Part shown: positions 1-7,247 of the stretch, piece after piece
Layout of the letters: each line of letters starts with the position of its first letter
How positions within the stretch are numbered: the stretch's first letter is position 1
Assembly (NCBI GenBank): GCA_001804805.1
Contig: MHBH01000070.1
Location: 1 to 64,000 of the forward strand
Source: Lentisphaerae bacterium GWF2_49_21
GTDB lineage: Bacteria; Verrucomicrobiota; Lentisphaeria; Victivallales; GWF2-50-93
Direction of reading: 5' to 3'
Length of the DNA: 64,000 nucleotides
Program-made: the position numbers and the translations under genes
Notes under the pieces: generated by a model
Database searches by the model: none
Told to the model about the DNA's origin: nothing
What the model saw: only the letters and a program-made list of their open reading frames with translations

Positions 1-266
1 AACAACTTGTCTCTTAAATGACTCACTATACCTGAAAACCTCTTTCATACTACTTGCCTTTCCTTTTGGCAAGTGTCAACTTATTTCAGGACAAGACATA
101 AACATCGAACATCCAACTTCGAACTTTGAACATCGAATCTAATATCAAAAAGATTTATTGCAAATTATAAATTTCCTGATGGGACATTTTATGTCCAGTC
201 GGAAAATTTATGCTCTCTCCCTCTTCAATAATTTAATGGTGATGATAGATTATTTGAATAGACCAA
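1..266. other. Non-coding left edge with small repeats
   Basis: No convincing gene is seen here. Positions 101-138 hold imperfect, closely spaced copies of a short word around CGAAC and GAACATC, the kind of low-complexity intergenic repeat that often recurs in these genomes. A small hairpin, GGACAT/ATGTCC with a TTT loop, lies at 182-196. The reverse-strand open frame at 233-460 has low-complexity hydrophobic sequence and overlaps the fossil gene that follows, so I do not count it. Confidence 0.5.
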
Positions 267-434
267 ATGGACAGGGTGGATAAAATGGACAAGAATATCG
301 GGATCGAACCTCTTATTCCAAAGCATGGCGGATTCAGGAAGCAGATCAATTCTCTTGCCAATAAGTTTGAAAGTGATGGCGGCTTTACGGAGAAGCTATA
401 CCGTATAAGAAAAATAAGGAGGGGGACATTCTGA
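267..434 (+). pseudogene. Remnant of a four-helix-bundle (23S rRNA IVS-type) protein
   Basis: A 49-55 codon frame (ATG at 267 or in frame at 285, TGA at 432). Its N-terminal part contains EPLIPKHGGFRK, which resembles the start of four-helix-bundle suffix-domain proteins. Its last part contains GGFTEKLYRIRKIRRG, which resembles their C-terminal end (GGF/I-x-E-R/K ... R-x-RR). The roughly 100 or more residues that normally form the bundle between these ends are missing, so this is probably an in-frame internal deletion. The stop lies four bases before the following ATG, and the AAGGAGGGGG that should serve the next gene lies inside this frame. The family assignment is from memory of the motif. 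Confidence 0.55.
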
Positions 435-438
435 AACC

Positions 439-2244
439 ATGAAGTTATTCTTGATAGCAATCGCCGCCCTCCTCCTTTGCTCCTGTGGAAAACAGGATGT
501 CTCTGAGCAGAAAGACTCGGGACGCACCCTATATACGAATGCCGGAGGGAAAATTAACACGATCGAGCCCGCCCTCGCCTCAGACTACCCAAGTTCCATC
601 ATGGTCATGAGCTTCTACGACACCCTCCTTCAATATGACTATGTCGAACGTCCATACAAGCTCATCCCTTCCATGCTCGAATCAATGCCGGAAACAAGCG
701 CCGACTGCCTTCACTACAAGTTCAAGCTAAGGGATGACCTGTATTTCCAGGAAAATCCATCTTTCAGGGACAAAAACGACCGCAAAGTCACCTCGCGCGA
801 TGTCGTATTCTCCTTCCTGAGACTTGCTGACGCACGCGTCCATTCCAGCGGATTCTGGCTCTGGCGGAGCAAGGTCAAAGGAGTTGACGAATTTTATTCT
901 AAAAGCACTTCTCTCAAATCTGGCGACATGTCGATCTATGACACCGGCTGCGAGGGATTCGAGATTATCGATGATGCGAACTTCGCAATCCACCTGAACA
1001 AGCCCGATCCCCGCCTCCTCTACATGCTCGCAATGTCCTACTCCGCTGTCGTATCAAAGAAAACCGCCATTGCCAACGCCAACTCCCTAGCGGAAATAAC
1101 CGCAGGTTCAGGTCCGTTCAGGCTTGCTGAATGGCAGAAGGACTATAAGATCATCCTGGAGAAGAATCCGGAATTCAGGAATGAATTCTTCCCTCAAGCA
1201 CAAAATCCAGCTGACAGAACACGCCAGCTTCCATTTCTGGACAAAATCGTCTGCTATCTTGTGAAACAGCCGATATCAAGCTGGCTACTGTTCCTGCAGG
1301 GAAAACTTGACCTCAGTTCCCTGGACAATGAAAACCGTGATGCTGTGATATCAGGTGGAGAACTTGTTCCTGCATTAAAAGACCGGGGGATAAGACTTCT
1401 GAAAATGCCTGATTTCCAGATCAATTACATAGGTTTCTCCTTTTCCGACCCGCTGCTCTCAAGGAATATTGAATTGCGCAAGGCCATAAGCCTCGCCTAC
1501 AATGTTGATGTAAGAGTGAAATACTCCAACAACTCCCTTGTCCCGGCAAATGGACCTATTCCACCCAACGTCCAGGGGCATGACGATAAATTCGTAAATC
1601 CCTACAGCCAGTTCAATCTGGAAAAGTCCAGGGAGCATCTCGTCAAGGCCGGATTTCCCGGAGGAATAAATCCTGCAACCAAAAAACCTTTGGAACTTAC
1701 CTTCGATCTCGGCGACAACTCTCCTGCATACAGGCAGCTTGCTGAACTTATGAAGGACGACATGAGGAAAATAGGGATTGAAATAAAACCATTCCTGAAT
1801 GATAAGCCGAGATTCCTGCAGAAGCTAAAGGAGGGGCAAAGCCAGCTTTTCCGTTATTCATGGGTTGGAGATTATCCAGATGCCGAGAATTTCCTCCAGG
1901 TCTTCTACGGCAAAAATATCGGCGGTTGCAACAGGGTCGGCTACAATGATCCCGAATTTGACAAAATGTTCCAGGAAATCATCTTCATGCCTGATTGCCC
2001 TGAACGCACGGAGAAATACAGGAAAATGTCATTGTACCTTACTGAACAGTGCCCATGGATCTTCGAGGGCAACCCGACTTCATTCCAGCTTCTGCACGGA
2101 TGGCTTGAAAATTATATTCCGCACGACTTCGCTTTCGCCAGATGGAAATATCTCTCCATTGATCCGGAAGCCAGGGCGAAAGCAAGAAACGCATTCAAAC
2201 CGCTGAAGATGTCGGAACTGCGGAATTCGCAGGGGACGGAATGA
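439..2244 (+). CDS. Peptide/oligopeptide ABC transporter substrate-binding lipoprotein (family 5)
   Basis: A 601-residue extracellular solute-binding protein of the DppA/OppA type (SBP_bac_5), expected to bind peptides outside the inner membrane for an ABC importer. The N-terminus is a lipoprotein signal, with hydrophobic residues 2-13 ending in LLCSC, and Cys16 is the likely lipidated residue. The body has the family pattern: an early NTIEPALASDYPSS region, a DVVFSFLRLAD segment after the charged loop, ELRKAISLAYNVD in the middle, and a C-terminal WVGDYPDAENFLQ segment. The Shine-Dalgarno AAGGAGGGGG precedes ATG 439. No permease or ATPase genes for this family are adjacent, so the partner transporter must be elsewhere. 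Two TGCG-N5-CGCA palindromes lie inside the gene (975 and 2219). Confidence 0.9.
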   Translation: MKLFLIAIAALLLCSCGKQDVSEQKDSGRTLYTNAGGKINTIEPALASDYPSSIMVMSFYDTLLQYDYVERPYKLIPSMLESMPETSADCLHYKFKLRDDLYFQENPSFRDKNDRKVTSRDVVFSFLRLADARVHSSGFWLWRSKVKGVDEFYSKSTSLKSGDMSIYDTGCEGFEIIDDANFAIHLNKPDPRLLYMLAMSYSAVVSKKTAIANANSLAEITAGSGPFRLAEWQKDYKIILEKNPEFRNEFFPQAQNPADRTRQLPFLDKIVCYLVKQPISSWLLFLQGKLDLSSLDNENRDAVISGGELVPALKDRGIRLLKMPDFQINYIGFSFSDPLLSRNIELRKAISLAYNVDVRVKYSNNSLVPANGPIPPNVQGHDDKFVNPYSQFNLEKSREHLVKAGFPGGINPATKKPLELTFDLGDNSPAYRQLAELMKDDMRKIGIEIKPFLNDKPRFLQKLKEGQSQLFRYSWVGDYPDAENFLQVFYGKNIGGCNRVGYNDPEFDKMFQEIIFMPDCPERTEKYRKMSLYLTEQCPWIFEGNPTSFQLLHGWLENYIPHDFAFARWKYLSIDPEARAKARNAFKPLKMSELRNSQGTE

Positions 2245-2291
2245 TAGCTATTGGTGATCTGCGCGCTCCAAGGATTGACCACAAATAAAGT

Positions 2292-2314
2292 AGGAGTTCA
2301 CAACTTTAGTTGTG
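2292..2314 (+). repeat. Dispersed GGAGT-tagged hairpin, single copy
   Basis: The tag TAGGAGTT is followed by the 7-bp hairpin CACAACT/AGTTGTG with a TT apex. The same layout (GGAGT tag, then a hairpin around CT-TT-AG with variable stem) recurs at 4160-4258 (two inverted copies), 37796-37818 and 46940-46962. It sits between two convergent genes. No poly-T tail follows, so a terminator role is not supported. Confidence 0.6.
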
Positions 2315-2324
2315 TCTTAAATCT

Positions 2325-3380
2325 TTAGAAAATCTTTATCGCCTTTGCCATCCCCATCTCAAGGAAGGGCTCCTTCGCATATAAAGAACCGCAACAGGCT
2401 TCAGCCGCAGCCTTGCAGCCGCCTTGACACTCCCTTTCCATTTTGCACCCGCTGCAGAATGCTGGACGTGCAGACATGAAATCCGCTAGTTTTTGCGACT
2501 TGAGAATTTTCTTCAGCGGTTCATTAAGAATATTCCCAAGGATTGTAGGCGTATGGTTGCACGGACGGACATTCCCAACTGGATCAAGCGTGTAATATGC
2601 CCGATCCGTTCCGGCAGCACAAAATCCAAAGCCGACATGCGGATAAGCCTTGATATCAATCAGGCACGGTTGAATTGCAATTGATGCACCTACGCCGATC
2701 CTATATTTCAAAGAGTATTTCTCAGCTATTGCAAGCCCGTCCTTGATGTCCTCGACGGATGGCATCAGCTCTTCCGGATGAGCATGGCATTCCCCGCCGG
2801 CATTGTAGCGGTTGTAAAGGAAGCTCCGCGCCCCGAGGGCAATCCCGAGTTCAAGAACTTCCTTCCAATGCCTGATATTCAAAGACGTCCCCACAAAGAC
2901 AAATGCGACTTCGCCTCCATGATAACGGATATCGGCAGCGGCCCGGGTAACCTTGTCGAAACATTCAAAACCTCCAGCCATCTTGTCATGGATATTCCTG
3001 TCTGCAGAATTGAGCGGAAGCTCAAACAAGGATATTCCTGCTTCAATCAGCGACTGGATCCTGTCCTCTGGCAGCAGCGTCCCGTTCGTTATAAGGTTTA
3101 CACTTCTGCATTTCGATCTCACCGTGGATACCAGTTCCTCAAGGTCGTCCCGCATCAGCGGTTCGCCTCCGGTGAATGTGAAATTACGGCATCCGCTTTC
3201 CCGGATGGATTTCAGAATCAGTTTTTTAGCCGCCTGCGTACTCAGTTCCTTCTCCGGATATCCGACATCATCCTTCCAGGCATTATAGCAATGCAGGCAT
3301 TTGAGATTGCATCTCGGAGTCACCTCATATAGAATTGAATTATACGAGGTGATATTCAGGATTTTCCTGAGGAATTTCAT
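2325..3380 (-). CDS. Radical SAM/SPASM domain protein
   Basis: A 351-residue radical SAM enzyme. The [4Fe-4S] cluster that cleaves S-adenosylmethionine is bound by Cys24, Cys28 and Cys31 in TPRCNLKCLHCYN. FTGGEPLMR (glycine-rich SAM contact) follows. The C-terminal part is a SPASM-type domain with several cysteines: GFCAAGTDRAYYTLDPVGNVRPCNH, then CSGCKMERECQGGCKAAAEACC. SPASM enzymes commonly modify ribosomal peptides or proteins (PqqE, AlbA, anSME), so protein maturation is the likely role, with the exact chemistry unknown. The start codon overlaps the stop of the upstream lipoprotein gene by four bases (ATGA, 3377-3380), which indicates translational coupling and a functional pair. Confidence 0.88.
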   Translation of the reverse strand: MKFLRKILNITSYNSILYEVTPRCNLKCLHCYNAWKDDVGYPEKELSTQAAKKLILKSIRESGCRNFTFTGGEPLMRDDLEELVSTVRSKCRSVNLITNGTLLPEDRIQSLIEAGISLFELPLNSADRNIHDKMAGGFECFDKVTRAAADIRYHGGEVAFVFVGTSLNIRHWKEVLELGIALGARSFLYNRYNAGGECHAHPEELMPSVEDIKDGLAIAEKYSLKYRIGVGASIAIQPCLIDIKAYPHVGFGFCAAGTDRAYYTLDPVGNVRPCNHTPTILGNILNEPLKKILKSQKLADFMSARPAFCSGCKMERECQGGCKAAAEACCGSLYAKEPFLEMGMAKAIKIF

Positions 3381-4099
3381 TCTTTCTCGATCTCAACTAT
3401 GATTTGGGCAGCTGAAATGGCAGTGCCGCCAGGACTTACTGCGCTGTTCTTACACTTCTCCAGGAACTTCTTCTGCTCTTCAAAGCTTAAATCGGAAATC
3501 GCCTTGGCATCTGACAGGAATTGCAATTCTCTCGAGAGCGTTTCAGCGACCTTCTTCGCTGTTTCATCATCAATCGTACCCTTTTCCTTTGCTGCTCTGA
3601 GCAGTTCAATCTGCTTCAATGCTGTTTCATTCGATTCCTGCATGTTGAAACCAAGCACAGTTGGCTTATAGCAGGTTGGGACTTCTCCTTTGTTTCTGGT
3701 CATCATCTTGTGCTGGCTCAGTTCCGAATAAGCCAGAGTAAGCATTTTCGATACATTCTCGTCCATATTTTTATTCTTTACACATTCTTCCAACTTGTTT
3801 CTGAACTCCTCCCCTTTATCAGCATCGAGCACCTTCCAGGCAGCACTGATTGTATCAATTACCTTATATGTTTTCTGAGTCTTCTCGTCAACTTCTGTAT
3901 ATGCCGGCCGATAACATAATACTGGGCTTCTGCACCCAGTATTCATCAGCATTCCCGCAAAGAGCAGTACGGCCAGTATGAACCGGCGTTTCAATCCTGT
4001 CTTCATCCTCAGATCAGGCAGTTTGCGTTCCAACAACACCAGCCACACCGCATAAATGAATGCGGCTACAATAAGAATAGCAATACTAATCTTTGACAT
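3377..4099 (-). CDS. Membrane/lipoprotein partner of the radical SAM enzyme (unknown function)
   Basis: I choose ATG 4099 (240 residues) over the longer frame from 4171, because an AAAAAGGGGG ribosome site precedes it and the extension runs towards a dispersed repeat. Residues 4-22 form a first hydrophobic segment. A second one (about 41-53) ends in GMLMNTGC, which resembles a lipobox. Just after it comes LCYRP, and about 90 residues later TCYKP, so a Cys-Tyr-[Arg/Lys]-Pro motif occurs twice. The rest is charged and predicted helical. Families of putative lipoproteins paired with radical SAM/SPASM enzymes are known, and here the pair is coupled by an ATGA overlap, so this protein is a reasonable substrate candidate. 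That is inference. Confidence 0.65.
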   Translation of the reverse strand: MSKISIAILIVAAFIYAVWLVLLERKLPDLRMKTGLKRRFILAVLLFAGMLMNTGCRSPVLCYRPAYTEVDEKTQKTYKVIDTISAAWKVLDADKGEEFRNKLEECVKNKNMDENVSKMLTLAYSELSQHKMMTRNKGEVPTCYKPTVLGFNMQESNETALKQIELLRAAKEKGTIDDETAKKVAETLSRELQFLSDAKAISDLSFEEQKKFLEKCKNSAVSPGGTAISAAQIIVEIEKE

Positions 4100-4159
4100 G
4101 ATAAACCCCCTTTTTAATGAGGCAATTTCAAAATTGCCTCTATTGAGCTGATTGCTTTT

Positions 4160-4258
4160 GTTGGAGTACAAGCTTCAGCTTGCGTAACCTGTTGTCGAAG
4201 ATCCCGGCCCCAATGGGTGTCGGGAAATACTAAGACAAACTAAAGTTTGGACTCCAAC
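4160..4258. repeat. Inverted pair of GTTGGAGT-tagged hairpins (REPIN-like)
   Basis: Two units face each other. The left one is GTTGGAGT (4160-4167) followed by the hairpin CAAGCT/AGCTTG (4169-4182). The right one is the hairpin CAAACT/AGTTTG (4236-4249) followed by ACTCCAAC (4251-4258). The terminal tags are exact inverted repeats while the stems differ. A few tens of bases of unrelated sequence lie between them. The layout resembles REPINs, which are inverted REP doublets. Confidence 0.6.
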
Positions 4259-4313
4259 GGGCATATTTCCGCGACAACCGTTTTATTGTATTTTTGAAAT
4301 CAGCTCTAATCTT

Positions 4314-5747
4314 CTATTTCAGTTCCCTGTCGGCTTTTTCCATTATCTCCTGGAGTTTCCCGACCACCTTGTCGGAAAGCGGATTTTTCAGAGGAGACTG
4401 GAGTATTTCATTGACTTTCTCCTTGGCCCTGCTGTAAAGGTCTGGGCGTCCAAGTTCCTGCCATTGGTCGAATGTGTTCCTGTCGACAAGCTGCGGCATG
4501 TAGAACTCACCGCTGTGGCATGCTGCCAGGGTGCTTTCCTCCATCAAGAAATGTCCGCCGGGCTTGACCCTGGCGACATCTTCGAGGTAGTTCTTAGAGT
4601 CGCTGATCTCGATCCCGTCCTTCAGTCGTTTGCACATGCAGGCGATTTCGTGGTCGACTATGATCTGTTCCTGGATCAGGAGCTGGCTGGTCTCAAGTTC
4701 GCCGATGCCGTTGATTATATCGACACCGGAAAGAACTAACGGTACCGTGGAAAGCATTTTTTCCATTATCGCCTGAGGTCCCGGCGCTTTTGCATCTGTA
4801 AGGCATCCCGCCTGTATGCAGGGAAGCCCGTAGAACCGCGCCATCTCGCCTGTCCCACTGCTGACAAGTGCCGATTCCGGCGCCCCTTCAAGGAATCCGC
4901 CGGTCTGGAAATTCATTATCCCAGCGGCATTTCCCATTATAATTGGAGTTCCAGGACAAGCCATCTGGAAAAGAACAAGTGTTGAAAGTCCCTCTGCGTT
5001 GGCGACGGCGATGTTCGAGTAAAGGCTGGCCGGACCGGTGGAACCGCATGCTGGCATCGGATATGAAAGAATAGGCACATGGAATTTGGCAAGCTCAAGA
5101 TACGCCTCGCACATATCCTCGTCATGTGTCAGAGGCGGGATCGTGCAGTAACAGACGGAAAATATTTTTCTTTCGCGAATGGCCTGTTCGCTTCCAAGCA
5201 CCGCCTTTAGAACTTCGATCAGATATGGGACTTCTTTGACATTGTGCAATTCATGCTGGATATGCTTTGAAGAATTCATAAGGGAGATACAAGTGCTCCG
5301 GATGTCAGCCGATTCAATCTTGATATCACTCAGCATGACATTCGGCCAGACAATAGTTCCCAGTTGCATCTCCTCGAATATCCGTAGGCTGGCGATAAGA
5401 TCCTTGCTTGTGCCATTACGGCGCTCGCCTGTCTTGTAATCAATTGCAAAAGTCGCTTCGCCGTCAAGAGTGTAACCGGTCCAGGCCGAAGGCACGGTGA
5501 AATCGAACTGGGGATTCCTTGCCCCGAGCGTGAATGATTTTGGAGCCGTCTTCAATGCCTGGTCGACCATCTCCCTTGGGATATGCGCAATCTTTTCATC
5601 TTTGTCTATCTTTGCACCATTCCTGGAAAGTATTTCAAGCGCCTTGGAGCTGGCGAAACGGACACCGACCTCCCAGAGGATCTTCAGGCTGTCATTGTGT
5701 ATCCGCTCCTTCTCCGAATCCGAGATGAATTTCAGCTGTGAACGCAT
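4314..5747 (-). CDS. MttB-family (trimethylamine methyltransferase-like) protein, non-pyrrolysine
   Basis: A 477-residue protein of the MttB/COG5598 superfamily of TIM-barrel methyltransferases, which move methyl groups from quaternary or tertiary amines to a corrinoid protein. Typical features are ILWEVGVRF and NGAKID near the start, the central MPACGSTGPASLYSN stretch, and GTGEMARFYGLPCIQAG. True trimethylamine enzymes read an internal TAG as pyrrolysine. This frame has no internal stop, so it belongs with the non-Pyl relatives, some of which act on glycine betaine or similar compounds. ATG 5747 is preferred over 5828 because GGAGG lies seven bases upstream of it. No corrinoid protein or activating protein is next to it, so the substrate remains unknown. 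Confidence 0.85.
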   Translation of the reverse strand: MRSQLKFISDSEKERIHNDSLKILWEVGVRFASSKALEILSRNGAKIDKDEKIAHIPREMVDQALKTAPKSFTLGARNPQFDFTVPSAWTGYTLDGEATFAIDYKTGERRNGTSKDLIASLRIFEEMQLGTIVWPNVMLSDIKIESADIRSTCISLMNSSKHIQHELHNVKEVPYLIEVLKAVLGSEQAIRERKIFSVCYCTIPPLTHDEDMCEAYLELAKFHVPILSYPMPACGSTGPASLYSNIAVANAEGLSTLVLFQMACPGTPIIMGNAAGIMNFQTGGFLEGAPESALVSSGTGEMARFYGLPCIQAGCLTDAKAPGPQAIMEKMLSTVPLVLSGVDIINGIGELETSQLLIQEQIIVDHEIACMCKRLKDGIEISDSKNYLEDVARVKPGGHFLMEESTLAACHSGEFYMPQLVDRNTFDQWQELGRPDLYSRAKEKVNEILQSPLKNPLSDKVVGKLQEIMEKADRELK

Positions 5748-5858
5748 GTCCCGCCTCCGTATGTTTTCATACAAGATAGTCTCATCTCGTTGATTTATCA
5801 ATCCACCTGGTTTCAGGTCTATTTCCAAGCTTGATTTAAGCCTTTTTAAGTCTTTATT

Positions 5859-5891
5859 ATAATCCGTCCATTATACGAAAGGACGGATTAT
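5859..5891. promoter_or_regulatory. 11-bp inverted repeat over the start of the HIT gene
   Basis: ATAATCCGTCC (5859-5869) and GGACGGATTAT (5881-5891) form a perfect 11-bp stem with an 11-base loop. The right arm includes the only purine-rich site before the HIT start codon and the first two bases of its ATG. In mRNA this would hide ribosome entry, and as DNA it could be an operator between the divergent MttB-like and HIT genes. Both are inferences from the geometry. Confidence 0.55.
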
Positions 5892-6321
5892 GAAAAACTG
5901 CATATTCTGCAAGATTGTGGCCGGGGAGATACCGTCCGTGAAAATATACGAGGACGAACTTGTCCTGGCGTTCCTGGATATCGCCCCTATAAACTACGGG
6001 CACATCCTTGTGATTCCCAAGGAGCACCACACCAGTTCCGCAACCATACCGGAAAACATCTCCGGGAGGATGATGACTATAGGGGCCAGGCTTGGGGTCG
6101 CCGCAAAACGTTCCCTGGATCTCGAAGGATTCAACCTGCATCTCGCCGATGGCGCATGTGCCGGACAGGTCGTCCCGCATGCACACCTCCATGTGATTCC
6201 CCGCGGGGTCGAAGACGGCTTCCACTGGGGCTGGAGACAGAAGAAATATGAGAATGACGCACAACGGGATGGGATCGCTGAAAAGATCAAAGCAAAATTT
6301 AAACTTGCGCCGACAGAGTGA
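5890..6321 (+). CDS. HIT family protein (nucleotide hydrolase/transferase)
   Basis: A 143-residue histidine-triad protein. The active-site motif VVPHAHLHVIPR is present with His97, His99 and His101. A CIFC pair near the N-terminus (Cys4, Cys7) is the usual zinc site of HINT/Hit-type members, and INYGHILVIPKEHH is the second conserved block. HIT proteins split nucleoside phosphoramidates or related nucleotide conjugates in the cytoplasm. The last bases overlap the start of trpA by four bases, so the two are co-translated. The start codon sits in the right arm of an 11-bp inverted repeat. Confidence 0.93.
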   Translation: MKNCIFCKIVAGEIPSVKIYEDELVLAFLDIAPINYGHILVIPKEHHTSSATIPENISGRMMTIGARLGVAAKRSLDLEGFNLHLADGACAGQVVPHAHLHVIPRGVEDGFHWGWRQKKYENDAQRDGIAEKIKAKFKLAPTE

Positions 6322-7133
6322 AATACATGACAAGAATAACTGAAACCTTCGAAAGATGCTCCTCCCGTGATCGGGCTGCTTTTGTTGCGTATATTACGGC
6401 AGGAGATCCCGACTACACCTCATCCCTGAGGATCGCCAACGCGATGGTGCTTGCCGGAATTGACATTCTCGAACTTGGAGTTCCTTTCTCGGATCCCCTC
6501 GCCGACGGAGAGGCCAATCAGCTCGCCGCTGAACGCGCCATCAGTTCAGGGATGACTGCACACAAGGTGCTTGATGAAGCCCGCGAAATCCGCAGAAGGC
6601 ATCCCGCTATTCCAATAGTCCTCTTCACCTATATGAACCCGATCGCATATTCAGGGAATTTCAAAAGCTTCTGCAAAAAAGCTGTTGCGTCCGGAGTAGA
6701 TGCAATTCTTCCGCTTGATCTGCCGCCCGAAGAGGACGCCGCTCTGCGTAAGACAATTGAAGATTCCGGGCTTTCAACCGTCGGACTCATCGCTCCGAAC
6801 ACGCCGAAGAACAGGATCCCCCTCCTCTGTAAAAACGCCAGCGCCTTCATATATTATGTCTCCCGCGAAGGAGTTACCGGCGAAGGGAAGGATTTTTCTG
6901 CGAATTTCGCAGGCACCATATCTGAAATCAAGAAGCATACGGATCTTCCAGTCGTTGTCGGGTTCGGCATATCCACGCCAAAACATGTGAAGGCCGCAGC
7001 GGCCACAGGTGTTGACGGCGTTGTCGTAGGCAGCGCGATCGTACGAAGGATCGAGTCAATGTCAAAGGGAATAGAAACAATGGGTTCATTCAAGGCATTC
7101 ATTAGGAAGATGTGCGATGCGGCAAACAAGTAG
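6318..7133 (+). CDS. trpA: Tryptophan synthase alpha subunit
   Basis: A 271-residue TIM-barrel enzyme that splits indole-3-glycerol phosphate to indole and glyceraldehyde-3-phosphate. The catalytic acids are present: Glu52 and Asp63 in ELGVPFSDPLADGE. The phosphate-binding region VVGFGISTPKHV and the late GVDGVVVGSAIV segment also fit. The start is GTG 6318, overlapping the HIT stop; an in-frame ATG at 6327 is an alternative. No trpB or other trp gene is nearby, so the beta subunit must be encoded elsewhere. A TGCGR-N3-YCGCA palindrome lies at 6899. Confidence 0.95.
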   Translation: MKYMTRITETFERCSSRDRAAFVAYITAGDPDYTSSLRIANAMVLAGIDILELGVPFSDPLADGEANQLAAERAISSGMTAHKVLDEAREIRRRHPAIPIVLFTYMNPIAYSGNFKSFCKKAVASGVDAILPLDLPPEEDAALRKTIEDSGLSTVGLIAPNTPKNRIPLLCKNASAFIYYVSREGVTGEGKDFSANFAGTISEIKKHTDLPVVVGFGISTPKHVKAAAATGVDGVVVGSAIVRRIESMSKGIETMGSFKAFIRKMCDAANK

Positions 7134-7134
7134 G

Positions 7135-7226
7135 ACAGGCATTCCTGCCTGTTCATAAAAGTAACTCGGTCATTCCTGACCGAGGATGTTTCGAATTTTA
7201 ATCTCGGGCTGGAAAGCCCAAGTTAC
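7135..7226. repeat. Three hairpins with TTCC/GGAA loops; two form an inverted pair
   Basis: Hairpin 1: ACAGGCA/TGCCTGT with loop TTCC (7135-7152). Hairpin 2: CTCGGTCA/TGACCGAG with loop TTCC (7165-7184). Hairpin 3: GGGCT/AGCCC with loop GGAA (7206-7219). Hairpins 2 and 3 are flanked by the inverted tags GTAACT (7161-7166) and AGTTAC (7221-7226). Stems differ in sequence, but the tetraloop is always TTCC, or GGAA read on the other strand. The same family recurs at 45948-46028 and 58112-58153. Confidence 0.65.
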
Positions 7227-7247
7227 TTAAAAGCATGAGGTGGAATC

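Noticed and set aside
233-460. Reverse-strand open frame of 75 codons
   Set aside because: It is antisense to the four-helix remnant and the start of the lipoprotein gene, low in complexity and without a ribosome site.
2325-3380. Anaerobic sulfatase-maturing enzyme for the sulfatase at 32594
   Set aside because: The protein has a shorter SPASM region, is 30 kb away and is coupled to a lipoprotein gene instead.
4314-5747. Pyrrolysine-containing trimethylamine methyltransferase
   Set aside because: The frame has no internal TAG, so the Pyl codon is absent.
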